DNA of 64,000 nt from Streptococcus oralis (GTDB taxonomy: Bacteria > Bacillota > Bacilli > Lactobacillales > Streptococcaceae). The position numbers were made by a program, and so were the translations under genes. Within the stretch, counting starts at the first letter, position 1. Each line of letters begins with the position of its first letter. Positions 8,683-17,201 of this stretch are shown in pieces. The stretch is from assembly GCF_002386345.1 (NCBI RefSeq), contig NZ_CP023507.1, forward strand, positions 496,001-560,000. The letters are read 5' to 3'. The notes beneath the pieces were generated by a model. It saw only the letters and a list, made by a program, of their open reading frames with translations. It made no database searches and had not been told where the DNA came from.

Positions 8683-9777
8683 ATGAGCAAAGAACTACAC
8701 ATCAACACAATTTTGGCCCAGGCTGGTATCAAGTCAGATGAGGCTACAGGTGCCTTGGTAACACCGCTTCATTTTTCAACCACTTATCAGCATCCAGAGT
8801 TCGGTCAGTCTACGGGATTTGACTATACCCGTACTAAAAACCCAACTCGTAGTAAGGCGGAGGAGGTTTTGGCGGCTATTGAATCAGCGGACTATGCCCT
8901 AGCAACGAGCTCAGGTATGGCTGCGATTGTACTGGCCTTTAGTGTCTTTCCAGTAGGAAGTAAAGTCTTGGCAGTGCGAGATCTTTATGGTGGTTCTTTC
9001 CGTTGGTTCAACCAAGTGGAGCAGGAAGGTCGTTTCCATTTTACCTATGCCAATACTGAAGCAGAGTTGATTGCTGAGTTGGAGAAAGATGTGGATGTTC
9101 TCTATATTGAAACACCAACTAATCCCTTGATGTTGGAATTTGATATTGCCAAACTAGCCAAACTAGCTCATGCCAAGGGTGCCAAGGTAGTGGTGGACAA
9201 TACCTTCTACAGTCCGATTTACCAACGTCCGATTGAAGATGGTGCGGATATCGTTCTTCATTCAGCAACCAAGTATCTAGCAGGGCACAATGATGTCTTG
9301 GCTGGGGTGGTTGTGACTAATAGTTTAGAACTATATGAGCAACTGTTCTACAATTTGAATACGACTGGTGCGGTCTTATCACCATTTGATAGTTATCAGT
9401 TGATTCGTGGTCTTAAAACTCTGCCTCTTCGTATGGAGCGTTCTACAGCCAATGCCCAAGAAGTGGTTGCCTTTTTGAAGGATTCACCTGCTGTCAAGGA
9501 AGTGCTCTATACAGGACGTGGGGGTATGATTTCCTTTAAAGTAGTGGATGAAAAACGTATTCCTCATATTTTAAATAGCCTCAAGGTCTTTTCATTTGCG
9601 GAAAGTTTGGGTGGAGTAGAGAGTTTGATCACCTATCCGACAACTCAAACCCATGCGGATATTCCAGCAGAAGTGCGCCATTCCTATGGCTTAACAGATG
9701 ACCTCTTGCGCTTGTCAATCGGGATTGAAGATGCTAGAGATTTGATTGCGGACTTGCGCCAAGCTTTGGAAGGATAA
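8683..9777 (+). CDS. metB: Cys/Met-metabolism PLP enzyme (cystathionine gamma-synthase-like)
   Basis: 364-aa pyridoxal-phosphate enzyme of the trans-sulfuration family. It shows the YTRTKNPTR block near the N-terminus, the aspartate motif VVVDNTFYSP and the PLP lysine K197 in HSATKYLAGHND. Members make cystathionine from an activated homoserine and cysteine, or catalyse related gamma/beta eliminations; the exact reaction is not readable. The MET-box upstream argues for a methionine-cysteine role. It is followed after 7 bp by a PatB/MalY-like C-S lyase, so the pair could interconvert cysteine and homocysteine. Ribosome site GGAGGT is at 8671-8676. Confidence 0.85.
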   Translation: MSKELHINTILAQAGIKSDEATGALVTPLHFSTTYQHPEFGQSTGFDYTRTKNPTRSKAEEVLAAIESADYALATSSGMAAIVLAFSVFPVGSKVLAVRDLYGGSFRWFNQVEQEGRFHFTYANTEAELIAELEKDVDVLYIETPTNPLMLEFDIAKLAKLAHAKGAKVVVDNTFYSPIYQRPIEDGADIVLHSATKYLAGHNDVLAGVVVTNSLELYEQLFYNLNTTGAVLSPFDSYQLIRGLKTLPLRMERSTANAQEVVAFLKDSPAVKEVLYTGRGGMISFKVVDEKRIPHILNSLKVFSFAESLGGVESLITYPTTQTHADIPAEVRHSYGLTDDLLRLSIGIEDARDLIADLRQALEG

Positions 9778-9784
9778 GATAGAT

Positions 9785-10951
9785 ATGGGGAAATATGATT
9801 TTACAAGCCTGCCTAATCGTTTTGGGCACCATACCTATAAATGGAAAGAAGCAGAAGCTGATCGAGAAATTCTACCAGCCTGGATAGCGGATATGGACTT
9901 TGTGGTTTTGCCTGAGGTTCGACGAGCTGTACAAGCCTACGCAGATCAGTTGGTCTATGGCTATACCTATGCTAGCGATGCTTTGATTGAGTCGGTTCAG
10001 GACTGGGAAGCCAGTCAACACGGATATCACTTTGACAAGGAAGCTCTCGTCTTCATTGAGGGAGTGGTACCGGCCATCTCAACAGCCATTCAAGCCTTTA
10101 CAAAAGAGGGAGAGGCTGTTCTGATTAACACACCGGTCTATCCTCCTTTTGCCCGCAGTGTCAAACTGAACAATCGCAGATTGATTACCAATTCTTTGGT
10201 GGAAAAGGATGGGTTGTTTGAGATTGACTTTGACCAGTTGGAGAAGGAATTGGTGGAAGAGGATGTGAAGCTTTATATCCTTTGCAATCCCCACAATCCT
10301 GGTGGACGTGTTTGGGAAAAGGAAGTGTTAGAAAAGATTGGGCATCTCTGCCAAAAACATGGTGTTTTGTTGGTTTCAGATGAGATTCACCAAGATTTGG
10401 CTCTCTTTGGTCACAAACACCAGTCTTTTAATACCATTGATCCAGACTTTAAAGACTTCGCCCTTATCTTGAGCAGTGCCACTAAGACCTTTAATATTGC
10501 TGGGACCAAGAATTCCTATGCAGTTATTGAAAATCCAAAGTTTCGTCTGGCTTTCCAAAAACGCCAGTTGGCCAATAACCAACATGAAATCTCAGGCTTG
10601 GGGTATTTGGCGACAGAAGCTGCCTACCGTTATGGTAAGGACTGGTTAGGAGAGTTAAAAGAAGTCATCGAGGACCACATTAACTATGTAGTGGATGTTT
10701 TGGGCAACGAAACCAAGATTAAGGTCATGAAACCGCAAGGAACTTACTTGATCTGGCTTGATTTTTCAGCCTATGACCTAACGGATGACCGCTTGCAAGA
10801 GCTTTTGAAGAATGAAGCCAAGGTTATCTTGAATCGAGGTTTGGACTTTGGAGAGGAGGGAACTCTTCATGCCCGCCTCAATGTGGCTATGCCGAAGTCA
10901 GTACTGGAAGAGGTTTGCCAACGCATCGTGACCACTTTTGCTACACTTTAA
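9785..10951 (+). CDS. patB: PatB/MalY-type cystathionine beta-lyase (class I/II aminotransferase fold)
   Basis: 388-aa PLP enzyme of the MalY/PatB branch, which cleaves cystathionine or other C-S compounds to homocysteine (or cysteine to sulfide), pyruvate and ammonia. Family features are MGKYDFTSLPNRFGHHTYKW at the start, the ILCNPHNPGGRVW block, VSDEIHQDL and the PLP lysine K234 in SSATKTFNIAGTKNSY. ATG 9785 is preceded by GGAAGG inside the end of the metB-like gene; an upstream in-frame start at 9746 lies inside that gene and is less likely. The two genes are co-transcribed and end at the terminator at 10959-10995. Confidence 0.88.
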   Translation: MGKYDFTSLPNRFGHHTYKWKEAEADREILPAWIADMDFVVLPEVRRAVQAYADQLVYGYTYASDALIESVQDWEASQHGYHFDKEALVFIEGVVPAISTAIQAFTKEGEAVLINTPVYPPFARSVKLNNRRLITNSLVEKDGLFEIDFDQLEKELVEEDVKLYILCNPHNPGGRVWEKEVLEKIGHLCQKHGVLLVSDEIHQDLALFGHKHQSFNTIDPDFKDFALILSSATKTFNIAGTKNSYAVIENPKFRLAFQKRQLANNQHEISGLGYLATEAAYRYGKDWLGELKEVIEDHINYVVDVLGNETKIKVMKPQGTYLIWLDFSAYDLTDDRLQELLKNEAKVILNRGLDFGEEGTLHARLNVAMPKSVLEEVCQRIVTTFATL

Positions 10952-10958
10952 AAATCGA

Positions 10959-10995
10959 GCCTTCTAGGAGAAAAGTCTTCCTAGAAGGCTATTTT
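10959..10995 (+). terminator. Terminator after patB
   Basis: GCCTTCTAGGA (10959-10969) pairs with TCCTAGAAGGC (10979-10989), followed by TATTTT. Confidence 0.85.
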
Positions 10996-11009
10996 CGTAG
11001 GGGAAAATG

Positions 11010-11018
11010 TGGTATAAT
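11010..11018 (+). promoter_or_regulatory. Extended -10 promoter of the SNF2 gene
   Basis: TGG-TATAAT with the -10 at 11013-11018, 25 bp before the start codon; no clear -35. Confidence 0.7.
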
Positions 11019-11043
11019 GAAAAGATAAGATAAAGGGGTAACT

Positions 11044-14000
11044 ATGGCTAAATTGATTCCGGGAAAGTTGCGCATGGAGGGGGTTGTACTCTATGAAACA
11101 GGCAACATTGAGATTATCAAGGAAAAAGGGAATCGCCTCTATACTCGTGTGGCGGGAGAAGACTTGCGCTACAGTTTAGAGGATGATCTGGTTTTTTGTG
11201 CTTGCGATTTTTTCCAAAAAAGAGGTTACTGTGTTCACCTCGCAGCGCTCGAGCATTATCTGAAGAACGACGAAGAAGGCCAGGTGATTTTACAATCCTT
11301 AGAAAAAGGACATGAAGAGCAAGAAGAGGTCGAAACCAAGGTTGGTTTTGGTGGTAGTTTTTTGGAGCGGATCCAACCTCAGAAGAGAGAGAAAATCTAC
11401 ACTTTGTCGGCTCAAGGCCAGGTAGAAGCTGGAACCAATCGCCTCCTTTGGACTCTCCGAATCGGTTTAGTTGATAGTCAAAAATATTATGTCATTCGTG
11501 ACATCCCTCTCTTTTTGAAGGTCTTAGTCCATCGAAAGCCATACATGATTGGGAAATACTATGAAAATGACTTGTCTTGGGAGTCTTTTGATACAGCTAG
11601 TCAAGATGTTCTTACTTTTTTATGTGGCTTGATTGAGGAGGGACTGAGTCAAGAGCTCTTTTTCCCTAATCAAGGTCGTCACCTCTTTTTCCCTCTGACC
11701 TTTTTTGAGCAGGGAGTGGGGTTATTGATGAACTTGGAAGATTTTCATTTTGAGCACCAGATTACTAGTTATGAAAATCTTCTCTTTCATGATTTAGATC
11801 CCGATGCAGAACTGTTCTCTTTTTCAGTGCAGGAGTATCCCGATTATTTTGAAATGGAGATTTCTGAAAGTGAGCGAGTCAACGTATTCTATGGAGGGGC
11901 AGTTCTCTTTCGTAAGGGGAATCTTTATCTCTTAAATCCTAAACAAATCAGCCTCCTAAAGGAAATCAAGGAGCTTCCTCAGGAGGAGAGAGGGAGAAAA
12001 TGCCTCCAGTTTGACAACAGTGATCGCGACCGTCTGGCTGCCTGTCTGACTTTGTTTGGACAGCTGGGCACAGTTTCTGCTCCTGAGCGCTTGCAAATCA
12101 GACCCTTTTCACCAATCTTTTACTTTGATAGGGAGGATGACGGCCGCATCCGTTTGGATATCCAGTTTGACTATGGAGATGTTAAGGTGACTAGTCGTCA
12201 ACAGCTGGAACAATTACTATTTTCAAGCGATGCCGTCTTGGAAGACCAACTATTTCAAGTCTGTTTAGGGGCTGGTTTTGAGGCTGATTTTCAGTCTTGG
12301 AGACAGGCTTTGAAGCCAGAGGCAGTTTATTCTTTCTTTCACCATACGATTCCAGCTTTTGAGAAATTGGGTCAAGTTTTCTTGTCTGATGAAATCAATC
12401 AGCTCTACAGTGTCCAAGCTCCTCAGGTTCAGATTGAGTCCAAGGGAGGATTGTTGGAAATCCAATTTGATTTCCAAGGGATTGCCCAAGAAGAGATTGA
12501 TCAAGCTCTTAAAGCCCTGACCAGTAATCAGGATTTCTATATCAGTTCTTCTGACCAAGTGTACTTTTTTGATGAGGAAACCAAGCAGATTCGTCAAAAT
12601 TTGCAGGAACTGGGGGTTGAGCTAAAAGATGGTTCTTTCCAAGCGCGAAAATCTCTGGCTTATAGCCTTTCTCAGCTTTTTGAAGGTCGAGATCGGATCT
12701 CTTTCTCGGAAGAATTTCAGCATTTAGCTCATGATTTGACCCATCCAGAGGATTTTCCTTTGGGAGATATACGGGTGCAGGCGAGTTTGAGAGACTATCA
12801 GGAAAAGGGAGTCCGTTGGCTCCAGATGCTTCATCACTATGGCTTTGGTGGCATCCTGGCAGATGATATGGGACTGGGAAAAACACTGCAAACCATCGCT
12901 TTTTTGACCAGTCAGGTGACAGAAGATAGTCGGGTCTTGATTTTGGCTCCGTCAGGTTTGATCTACAATTGGGCAGATGAATTCAGGAAATTTGCCCCAC
13001 AGTTGGATTTGGCTGTCGTTCATGGTTTGAAAGCGAATCGAGAAGCAATTCTTTCTGAAAATCACCAAATCTATGTGACTAGCTATGCCACCTTTCGTCA
13101 AGACAGCGAGCTTTATCAAGAGATGGCTTTTGATTTTCTCTTCTTAGATGAAGCCCAGGTCATGAAAAATGCCCAAACCAAGATTGCTCAGAGTTTGCGC
13201 CAGTTTGTGGTGCCGGCAGTTTTTGCTTTGTCAGGTACGCCCATCGAAAACCATTTAGGAGAGTTGTGGTCTATCTTTCAAATTGTGCTACCTGGGCTCT
13301 TGCCGAACAAGAAAGAGTTTATGAAATTACCGGCTGACCGAGTCGCGCAGTTTATCAAGCCTTTCGTCATGAGGCGTAAGAAAGAAGAAGTTCTTACAGA
13401 ACTACCTGATCTGATTGAAGTCGTCTATAAAAATGAACTGGAAGACCAACAGAAGGCTATCTATCTAGCCCAGTTGCAACAGATGCGAGACCGCCTAGCG
13501 CAAGTGACAGATCAAGAATTCCAGAGAAGTCGGGTAGAAATCTTATCTGGACTCATGCGTTTGCGTCAAATCTGCGATACGCCAGCTCTCTTCATGGACG
13601 ATTATCAGGGAGCTAGTGGTAAATTGGATAGTCTCCGAGATTTATTGCTACAAGTGGCTGATGGTGGGCATCGGGTCTTGATTTTCTCCCAGTTCAAAGG
13701 AATGTTGGAAAAAATCGAGAAAGAACTCCCAGACTTGGGCTTGACCTCCTTCAAAATCACAGGTTCAACTCCTGCTCATGACAGACAGGAGATGACCAAG
13801 GCCTTTAACCAAGGGGAGAGAGATGCCTTTCTCATCTCCCTTAAGGCGGGTGGTGTTGGTCTCAATCTAACGGGAGCTGATACGGTTATTTTGGTTGACC
13901 TTTGGTGGAATCCCGCTGTCGAAGCCCAGGCTATCGGACGAGCCCACCGCATGGGGCAGGAGCAGATGGTCGAGGTCTATCGTTTGATTACCAAGGGGAC

Positions 14001-14139
14001 CATTGAAGAAAAGATCCAAGAACTTCAAGAACAAAAGAAACATTTGGTTTCCCAAGTTTTAGATGGTACGGAGTCGCGTGCGAGTCTCAGTCTGGCAGAA
14101 ATTCGTGAAATTTTGGGAATTTCTGAAGCCAGCACTTGA
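11044..14139 (+). CDS. SNF2-family helicase with N-terminal SWIM zinc finger
   Basis: 1031-aa protein. The SWIM zinc finger is near residues 50-75, where CACDFFQKRGYCVHL gives the CxC...CxH ligands. The middle is a long, poorly conserved region of the bacterial SNF2-associated type. The C-terminal 430 residues hold a two-lobed SNF2 ATPase: Walker A DDMGLGKT with K613, DEAQ box (FLFLDEAQVMKN), SGTPIEN motif III, and the C-terminal QAIGRAHRMGQ motif VI. Such proteins translocate on double-stranded DNA and are linked to transcription recycling or repair (RapA is a distant relative), but this subgroup's function is not established. It is single-copy with its own promoter; the next promoter overlaps its stop. 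Confidence 0.9.
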   Translation: MAKLIPGKLRMEGVVLYETGNIEIIKEKGNRLYTRVAGEDLRYSLEDDLVFCACDFFQKRGYCVHLAALEHYLKNDEEGQVILQSLEKGHEEQEEVETKVGFGGSFLERIQPQKREKIYTLSAQGQVEAGTNRLLWTLRIGLVDSQKYYVIRDIPLFLKVLVHRKPYMIGKYYENDLSWESFDTASQDVLTFLCGLIEEGLSQELFFPNQGRHLFFPLTFFEQGVGLLMNLEDFHFEHQITSYENLLFHDLDPDAELFSFSVQEYPDYFEMEISESERVNVFYGGAVLFRKGNLYLLNPKQISLLKEIKELPQEERGRKCLQFDNSDRDRLAACLTLFGQLGTVSAPERLQIRPFSPIFYFDREDDGRIRLDIQFDYGDVKVTSRQQLEQLLFSSDAVLEDQLFQVCLGAGFEADFQSWRQALKPEAVYSFFHHTIPAFEKLGQVFLSDEINQLYSVQAPQVQIESKGGLLEIQFDFQGIAQEEIDQALKALTSNQDFYISSSDQVYFFDEETKQIRQNLQELGVELKDGSFQARKSLAYSLSQLFEGRDRISFSEEFQHLAHDLTHPEDFPLGDIRVQASLRDYQEKGVRWLQMLHHYGFGGILADDMGLGKTLQTIAFLTSQVTEDSRVLILAPSGLIYNWADEFRKFAPQLDLAVVHGLKANREAILSENHQIYVTSYATFRQDSELYQEMAFDFLFLDEAQVMKNAQTKIAQSLRQFVVPAVFALSGTPIENHLGELWSIFQIVLPGLLPNKKEFMKLPADRVAQFIKPFVMRRKKEEVLTELPDLIEVVYKNELEDQQKAIYLAQLQQMRDRLAQVTDQEFQRSRVEILSGLMRLRQICDTPALFMDDYQGASGKLDSLRDLLLQVADGGHRVLIFSQFKGMLEKIEKELPDLGLTSFKITGSTPAHDRQEMTKAFNQGERDAFLISLKAGGVGLNLTGADTVILVDLWWNPAVEAQAIGRAHRMGQEQMVEVYRLITKGTIEEKIQELQEQKKHLVSQVLDGTESRASLSLAEIREILGISEAST

Positions 14140-14163
14140 AAAATCAAGACAATACGCTATAAT
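14136..14163 (+). promoter_or_regulatory. Promoter of the unknown gene upstream of murC
   Basis: TTGAAA (14136-14141), 16-bp spacer, TATAAT (14158-14163). The -35 overlaps the SNF2 stop codon. Confidence 0.7.
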
Positions 14164-14186
14164 GAAGTGTTGAAAGGAAATACAAA

Positions 14187-14798
14187 ATGAAACAAGATCG
14201 ATTTCCATTGGTGTCAGATGATGAGATCATGCTGACCAAAATGCCAGTCATGGACTTGTACGATGAGTCAGACTTTATTAGCAATATCAAAGGTGATTAC
14301 CGCGATAAGAACTATTTGGAATGGTCTCCTATCAATGAGGAAGAAACCGTAGTTTCTCCAGTGGTTAATAAGGAGTCAAAGCCAAGCCCAGAACCTAAAA
14401 AAGTTGAAAAGACTTATGCAGAGTTGGCTCGAGAAGAGGCGCGTGCGGACTTGAAGAAGAAACGCTCAGCCAAGTATTTGACTCAAGATGTTAGTCATAC
14501 TAGACGACACAATGGTTTAACACTTGTTCGTCAAGGAAACCAACCAACAGCACCATTTCAAAAGGAAAACCCTGGTGAGTTTGCCAAATTTAGTAAAAAC
14601 TTGAGCCAGTCTCACTATATCTTAGCTGAGGAGGTTGGCCAAGTGGCGAATCCAACTCCGAAAACCCAAACGGAAAAAACTAAAAAGAACAACTACGATT
14701 TTCTAAAGAAGAGTCAAATCTATAATAAAAAGAATAAGCAAACAGAACAGGAACGTCAGGTTGCCCAAGAGTTGAATCTGACAAGAATTACTGAGTAG
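14187..14798 (+). CDS. Unknown conserved streptococcal protein, charged and probably disordered
   Basis: 203-aa protein that I do not recognise beyond its conserved position just before murC. No signal peptide or membrane helix is seen. The N-terminal 60 residues are acidic ([23 protein letters not shown]), followed by a basic KKKRSAKYL stretch near residue 90, a mid segment with [14 protein letters not shown], and a lysine/asparagine-rich C-terminus. Low hydrophobicity suggests long disordered parts with short binding motifs. It has its own promoter (14136-14163), ribosome site GAAAGGAAA, and is only 11 bp from murC, so it is co-expressed with a cell-wall gene. A role in wall synthesis or division is a guess from context. 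Confidence 0.65.
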   Translation: MKQDRFPLVSDDEIMLTKMPVMDLYDESDFISNIKGDYRDKNYLEWSPINEEETVVSPVVNKESKPSPEPKKVEKTYAELAREEARADLKKKRSAKYLTQDVSHTRRHNGLTLVRQGNQPTAPFQKENPGEFAKFSKNLSQSHYILAEEVGQVANPTPKTQTEKTKKNNYDFLKKSQIYNKKNKQTEQERQVAQELNLTRITE

Positions 14799-14809
14799 GG
14801 GAGAAAAGC

Positions 14810-16144
14810 ATGTCAAAAACATATCATTTTATTGGAATCAAGGGATCAGGGATGAGTGCCCTAGCCTTGATGTTGCACCAAATGGGACACAAGGTTCAAG
14901 GTTCAGACGTTGAAAAATATTACTTTACTCAACGTGGACTAGAGCAGGCAGGGATTGCGATTCTTCCTTTTGATGAAAAGAACCTACAAGGTGATGTGGA
15001 GATTATCGCGGGAAATGCCTTCCGTCCAGATAACAACGTTGAAATTGCCTATGCGGACCAAAATGGTATCAGCTACAAACGTTACCACGAATTCCTAGGT
15101 AGTTTTATGCGCGACTTTGTCAGCATGGGAGTGGCAGGAGCTCATGGAAAAACTTCAACAACAGGTATGCTGTCACACGTCTTGTCTCACATCACAGACA
15201 CCAGCTTCTTGATTGGTGACGGGACAGGTCGTGGTTCAGCCAATGCCAAATATTTTGTCTTTGAATCAGACGAATATGAGCGCCATTTCATGCCTTATCA
15301 CCCAGAATACTCTATCATCACCAACATTGACTTTGACCATCCAGACTACTTTACAAGTCTAGAGGATGTTTTCAATGCCTTTAACGACTATGCCAAACAA
15401 ATTACCAAAGGTTTGTTTGTATACGGTGAGGATGCTGAGTTGCGTAAGATCACAGCCAATGCGCCAATCTATTACTATGGGTTTGAAGCTGAGGGCAATG
15501 ACTTTGTAGCTAGCGATCTTCTTCGTTCTACGACTGGTTCGACCTTCACCGTTCATTTCCGTGGTCAAGAGTTGGGTCAATTCCACATTCCAACCTTTGG
15601 TCGTCACAATATCATGAATGCGACAGCTGTTATTGGTCTTCTTTACACAGCTGGTTTTGATTTGAACTTGGTCCGTGAACACTTAAAAACTTTTGCAGGT
15701 GTTAAGCGTCGTTTCACTGAAAAAATCGTCAATGATACAGTGATCATTGATGACTTTGCCCACCATCCAACAGAAATCATTGCAACCTTGGATGCAGCTC
15801 GTCAAAAATACCCAAGTAAGGAAATCGTAGCAATCTTCCAACCGCATACCTTTACTAGAACCATCGCCTTGTTGGACGAATTTGCCCATGCATTGAATCA
15901 AGCAGACGCCGTCTACCTAGCGCAAATCTATGGATCGGCCCGTGAAGTGGACCATGGTGATGTCAAAGTAGAAGACTTAGCCAATAAAATCAACAAGAAA
16001 CACCAGGTTATCACTGTTGAGAATGTATCTCCTCTCTTAGACCATGATAATGCTGTTTACGTCTTTATGGGTGCAGGAGACATCCAAACCTATGAATATT
16101 CATTTGAACGTCTCTTGTCTAATTTGACAAGCAACGTCCAATAA
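14810..16144 (+). CDS. murC: UDP-N-acetylmuramate--L-alanine ligase
   Basis: Cytoplasmic ATP-dependent Mur ligase that adds the first L-alanine to UDP-MurNAc. The 444-aa protein has the N-terminal Rossmann-like glycine motif [14 protein letters not shown], the P-loop [13 protein letters not shown], the acidic [10 protein letters not shown] metal-binding block, and the [10 protein letters not shown] segment of the C-terminal domain. The start follows GGGGAGAAAAG with an 11-bp gap from the unknown gene upstream. Downstream, two small acetyltransferase genes follow closely (10-bp gap), so murC probably sits in a four-gene transcript ending at 17122-17151. Confidence 0.97.
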   Translation: MSKTYHFIGIKGSGMSALALMLHQMGHKVQGSDVEKYYFTQRGLEQAGIAILPFDEKNLQGDVEIIAGNAFRPDNNVEIAYADQNGISYKRYHEFLGSFMRDFVSMGVAGAHGKTSTTGMLSHVLSHITDTSFLIGDGTGRGSANAKYFVFESDEYERHFMPYHPEYSIITNIDFDHPDYFTSLEDVFNAFNDYAKQITKGLFVYGEDAELRKITANAPIYYYGFEAEGNDFVASDLLRSTTGSTFTVHFRGQELGQFHIPTFGRHNIMNATAVIGLLYTAGFDLNLVREHLKTFAGVKRRFTEKIVNDTVIIDDFAHHPTEIIATLDAARQKYPSKEIVAIFQPHTFTRTIALLDEFAHALNQADAVYLAQIYGSAREVDHGDVKVEDLANKINKKHQVITVENVSPLLDHDNAVYVFMGAGDIQTYEYSFERLLSNLTSNVQ

Positions 16145-16153
16145 GGGAAACAG

Positions 16154-16621
16154 ATGGAAATTCCAATCACTATAAGGCAAGCCACCTTATCAGATTTAGA
16201 CGAAATGTTGGCGATTGAAGAAGCCAATCCTTCGTTAGAAGAGGTATTTAGCCGCCAATCTTTAGAAGAGAGTATCCGCAAGACTGCGGGTACCTTTCTT
16301 GTAGCTGGGGATGAAAATCAGCTCTTAGGCTATATTTTAGGAGAAGCTCAGTCTATTCATCCCAAATGGATAGAAATAAAATCATTGACTATTCATCCTG
16401 ACCATTGGGGACAGGGACTGGGAACTCTTCTTCTTGCGGCCTTGAAACAGGTGACAGTCGAACTAAATCACCAAGGTATTCTTTTGCAGAGTCCTGATGA
16501 ACTACTATCATATTTTGAAATGAATGGCTTTGTTGAAGAAGAAGTGACCGATAGTCATTATTGCAGTGGTTCTGAATGGTATCTGATATGGGCAAATCCC
16601 TTTTATCAGGAGGAAATATGA
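16154..16621 (+). CDS. GNAT-family N-acetyltransferase
   Basis: 155-aa single-domain GNAT protein. It opens with the usual ITIRQATLSDLDEMLAIE block and holds the acetyl-CoA loop LTIHPDHWGQGLGTLLL (the Q/R-x-x-G-x-G type, here QGLGT). Substrate unknown; candidates are protein N-termini, amines or antibiotics. It starts 10 bp after murC with AAGGGAAA as ribosome site, and its stop overlaps the next start as ATGA. The following gene is a related GNAT with the same opening pattern, suggesting an old tandem duplication. Confidence 0.85.
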   Translation: MEIPITIRQATLSDLDEMLAIEEANPSLEEVFSRQSLEESIRKTAGTFLVAGDENQLLGYILGEAQSIHPKWIEIKSLTIHPDHWGQGLGTLLLAALKQVTVELNHQGILLQSPDELLSYFEMNGFVEEEVTDSHYCSGSEWYLIWANPFYQEEI

Positions 16622-17121
16622 AAATCAGACAAGCAAGATTTTCAGATTTAGATCGGATTATAGAGATAGAGCTAGAGAATTTCTCCCTTGAAGAGGCCAT
16701 TCCTCGTTCCGTCTTTGAGGCGCATTTGCGGGAAATTCAGACCAGTTTTCTGGTAGCTGAAAAGGAGGGGCGTATTCTTGGTTATATCGAAGGTCCAGTC
16801 GTCCCACACCGCCATCTACATGATCAGTCCTTTACAGAAGAAATAAAAGACTATAGCCATCAACCTGGAGGTTATATTTCTGTGACTTGCCTATCTATTG
16901 CTAAGGAAGCACAAGCTTTGGGAGTTGGGAAAAGACTATTAAAGACTCTGAAAGAGGTCGCTTTAGAACATGAACGAGAGGGCATTAATCTGACGTGTCA
17001 TGATTATCTTATCGCCTATTACGAAAAACATGGCTTTGTTAATGAAGGATTATCCCAGTCAAGCTTTGCTGGGGAAACCTGGTATGATATGGTTTGGCAG
17101 CCTGAAAATAAAGAAAACTAG
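16618..17121 (+). CDS. GNAT-family N-acetyltransferase, tandem paralogue
   Basis: 167-aa GNAT protein beginning MKIRQARFSDLDRIIEIELENFS. The acetyl-CoA loop is LSIAKEAQALGVGKRLL, and the C-terminal half holds YYEKHGFVNEG, the usual YEKxGF end motif. The start at 16618 overlaps the upstream stop (ATGA) and has AGGAGG six bases before it, so an earlier in-frame ATG at 16576 is rejected. The layout resembles arylalkylamine/RimI-like GNATs, but no substrate can be named. It is the last gene before the terminator at 17122-17151. Confidence 0.85.
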   Translation: MKIRQARFSDLDRIIEIELENFSLEEAIPRSVFEAHLREIQTSFLVAEKEGRILGYIEGPVVPHRHLHDQSFTEEIKDYSHQPGGYISVTCLSIAKEAQALGVGKRLLKTLKEVALEHEREGINLTCHDYLIAYYEKHGFVNEGLSQSSFAGETWYDMVWQPENKEN

Positions 17122-17151
17122 CTAGGGAATGCCCTAGTTGGTTGCTTTTTT
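17122..17151 (+). terminator. Terminator of the murC operon
   Basis: CTAGGG-AATG-CCCTAG (17122-17137) with a T-run 8 bases later (17146-17151). The T-run overlaps the -35 of mltG. The stem-to-T distance makes it a weak intrinsic terminator. Confidence 0.55.
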
Positions 17152-17170
17152 ACGACTTTTAAGATATAAT
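17142..17170 (+). promoter_or_regulatory. Promoter of mltG
   Basis: TTGCTT (17142-17147), 17-bp spacer, TATAAT (17165-17170). Confidence 0.75.
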
Positions 17171-17201
17171 ATTATGGATTGTCAACAAGGAGGTAATGCT
17201 T

